DNA of 8,175 nucleotides. It comes from Ruminococcus flavefaciens. Its GTDB lineage: Bacteria > Bacillota > Clostridia > Oscillospirales > Ruminococcaceae. The position numbers and the translations under genes are program-made. Numbering within the stretch: the first letter of the stretch is position 1; the number at the start of each line of letters is the position of its first letter. Below, in pieces: positions 7,257-8,175 of this stretch. A model generated the notes under the pieces. It was not told the origin of the DNA. It ran no database searches and saw nothing but the letters and a program-made list of their open reading frames with translations. Where the stretch lies: NCBI GenBank assembly GCA_002309635.1, contig DBXO01000002.1, forward strand, positions 1 to 8,175, in the 5' to 3' direction.

Positions 7257-7264
7257 AAGGAGGG
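7257..7264 (+). promoter_or_regulatory. Ribosome binding site that selects a TTG start
   Basis: AAGGAGGG ends 6 nt before TTG at 7271-7273. No ATG exists in frame until residue 88, which would remove the membrane anchor, so TTG is the only sensible start. Confidence 0.85.
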
Positions 7265-7270
7265 ATAGAC

Positions 7271-8014
7271 TTGAAAAAAGACGAATTTTTCAGAAAATAT
7301 CTGTTCTTCATTCTATGCTCCATAATAGTTGTCGGAGCTGCTTCTTATTACTTCCATGTAAAAGACTTAAAGGAAAACACATCAACAATAATTATAGATA
7401 ATACAGCAAAAGTAGTAAGCCTTCAAACCACAGCTGCTGAAAAGAAAAATAATATAATCATAACTACAACTGAAACCATACCGCCCAGAATCGCTGCATC
7501 GCCCCAAACAGAAAGCACGATATCTGTTCTGATGCTTGATATAAACTCAGCAGGACCAGAGGAGTTCAGACAATTAAGCGGCATAGGTGAAAAGCTTGCA
7601 GATGAAATAATCAGCTATCGTCAGGAACACGGAAGATTCAGAAATATCGAGGAAATAATGAACGTAAAGGGTATCGGAGAAAAGATATTTGCAGAGATAA
7701 AGAATTATATATTCGTTATCGATCCCGTTTACGAAACTGAAACAAACATACCATATAACGATGATATCAGTCTTGAAATAACTGAACATACGTCAACACT
7801 TGAAGAACTCACACCCATTGACATTAATACGGCTGATGCGGAAGTTCTTATGCTTCTTCCCCATGTTGATGAAGACATAGCATCAAGAATAATCGATTTT
7901 CGCAACAAAAACGAAGGTTTCAGCAACGAATACGAACTTCTTCTTATAGAAGGTCTCACACGAAACGAGGTAAGCGATATAATTAAATACATAGAAATAA
8001 AAAAGACTACGTAA
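7271..8014 (+). CDS. Membrane-anchored tandem helix-hairpin-helix protein, ComEA-related
   Basis: A 247-residue protein with an uncleaved N-terminal anchor (about 7-28, FFRKYLFFILCSIIVVGAASYYF) and an outside-facing Thr/Ser-rich stalk (about 35-85). The first HhH module (about 88-150) is canonical for ComEA: DINSAGPEEFRQLSGIGEKLADEIISYR, then FRNIEEIMNVKGIGEKIF, with both GIG turns (104-106, 134-136). The second (about 182-243) keeps the frame DINTADAEVLMLLP and GFSNEYELLLIEG but lacks the GIG turns (PHVDEDIA, GLTRNEV), so its DNA contact may be weakened or lost. ComEA binds incoming DNA at the cell surface during transformation, but usual Gram-positive ComEA has an SLBB domain before the HhH region and none is seen here. 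No ComEC gene is adjacent, so a role in DNA uptake is only inferred. The gene looks more A/T-rich than the operon upstream. It starts with TTG. Confidence 0.8.
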   Translation: MKKDEFFRKYLFFILCSIIVVGAASYYFHVKDLKENTSTIIIDNTAKVVSLQTTAAEKKNNIIITTTETIPPRIAASPQTESTISVLMLDINSAGPEEFRQLSGIGEKLADEIISYRQEHGRFRNIEEIMNVKGIGEKIFAEIKNYIFVIDPVYETETNIPYNDDISLEITEHTSTLEELTPIDINTADAEVLMLLPHVDEDIASRIIDFRNKNEGFSNEYELLLIEGLTRNEVSDIIKYIEIKKTT

Positions 8015-8029
8015 AACGTAGTCTTTTTT
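7999..8029. terminator. Bidirectional terminator shared by the HhH gene and the tRNA gene
   Basis: AAAAAAGACTACG (7999-8011) pairs perfectly with CGTAGTCTTTTTT (8017-8029) around a 5-nt loop. It has a U-run on both strands, so it can end the plus-strand HhH transcript and the minus-strand tRNA transcript. The HhH stop codon TAA (8012-8014) lies in the loop and the last codons form the 5' arm. Confidence 0.88.
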
Positions 8030-8032
8030 CAG

Positions 8033-8106
8033 TGGGCCATTAGGGACTCGAACCCCAGACCGTCCGGTTATGAGCCGGATGCTCTAACCAACTGAGCTAA
8101 TGGCCC
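8033..8106 (-). tRNA. tRNA with anticodon CAU, probably tRNA-Ile2 (lysidine-modified)
   Basis: The minus strand folds as a complete cloverleaf of 74 nt including the discriminator A: acceptor GGGCCAT/ATGGCCC, D-arm GCTC...GAGC, anticodon stem TCCGG/CCGGA with loop CTCATAA, variable CGGTC, T-arm TGGGG TTCGAGT CCCTA. CAU can be Met or Ile2. C4-G69 and C5-G68 in the acceptor stem are the pairs reported to let TilS recognise tRNA-Ile2, and the body resembles Gram-positive Ile2 more than elongator Met, so Ile2 is preferred. It is not the initiator: the acceptor stem starts with a normal G1-C72 pair. CCA is not encoded (CTG follows the discriminator), so it must be added by the nucleotidyltransferase. 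In its mature form it would read AUA codons. Confidence 0.9.
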
Positions 8107-8111
8107 TTATA

Positions 8112-8145
8112 ATATAATCGGAAGCTGTTTAGCTTCCGATTATAT
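8112..8145. repeat. Perfect 15-bp hairpin upstream of the tRNA
   Basis: Positions 8112-8126 and 8131-8145 are perfectly complementary (ATATAATCGGAAGCT and its reverse complement) around the 4-nt loop GTTT. It lies only 5 nt from the tRNA 5' end. Neither strand shows a proper T-run after the stem, so it is not a textbook terminator. It could end a gene entering from the right edge, act as a processing element in a tRNA precursor, or be a remnant of an inverted repeat. Confidence 0.5.
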
Positions 8146-8175
8146 AGGAAATGTCGGCACTGATTTAGTTTCCCG

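Noticed and set aside
8033..8175. tRNA-associated integration site or insertion-sequence end
   Set aside because: No direct repeat of the tRNA 3' end, integrase or transposase is visible, and the 15-bp inverted arms lie too close together to be the ends of an element.
8140..8175. C-terminus of a minus-strand gene entering from the right (11 codons, then TAA)
   Set aside because: An open run this short is expected often by chance and a second frame is open too; it is mentioned only in connection with the hairpin.

Overview
The window looks like a piece of the chromosome of a fibre-degrading, low- to mid-GC Gram-positive bacterium of the Ruminococcus type (close to R. flavefaciens or R. albus). 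The evidence is a secreted xylanase carrying a type I dockerin (the plug that attaches enzymes to a cellulosome scaffold), strong AGGAGG ribosome binding sites, clean sigma-A type promoters, rho-independent terminators, and a tRNA gene without an encoded CCA end. No phage gene, insertion sequence, CRISPR array or rRNA was seen.

Left part (1-1913): a modular xylanase on the minus strand has signal peptide, GH11 catalytic domain, CBM22 and dockerin, then a proline-rich linker that runs off the left edge. The dockerin is therefore internal and a further module probably lies outside. Upstream is a well-formed promoter whose -35 region is bracketed by repeats, and then a hairpin that ends the next gene. 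Middle-left (1914-3371): a minus-strand protein resembling GT-B glycosyltransferases of the MurG/MGDG-synthase kind, substrate unknown.

Centre (3372-7194): divergent from it is a compact three-gene operon: a TetR-type regulator, a GPH-family (MelB-like) sugar:cation symporter and a cytoplasmic GH36 alpha-galactosidase. The genes are 6 nt apart and then overlap by 1 nt. One promoter with a downstream inverted repeat (a good TetR operator candidate) drives it and a hairpin terminator closes it. The simplest reading is uptake of an intact alpha-galactoside (melibiose, raffinose-family sugars or galactosylated hemicellulose fragments) and hydrolysis inside the cell. The nearby xylanase fits a plant cell wall diet, but nothing shows co-regulation.

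Right part (7195-8175): a TTG-started, membrane-anchored helix-hairpin-helix protein related to ComEA, with one canonical and one degenerate HhH module, reads toward a convergent tRNA with anticodon CAU (probably the lysidine-modified tRNA-Ile2). One symmetrical terminator lies between them, and the stop codon of the HhH gene sits in its loop. Upstream of the tRNA is a perfect 15-bp hairpin of unclear role. Most of the window is explained by known families. The least explained items are the GT-B-like protein, the regulatory repeats, the degenerate HhH module and the right-edge hairpin.
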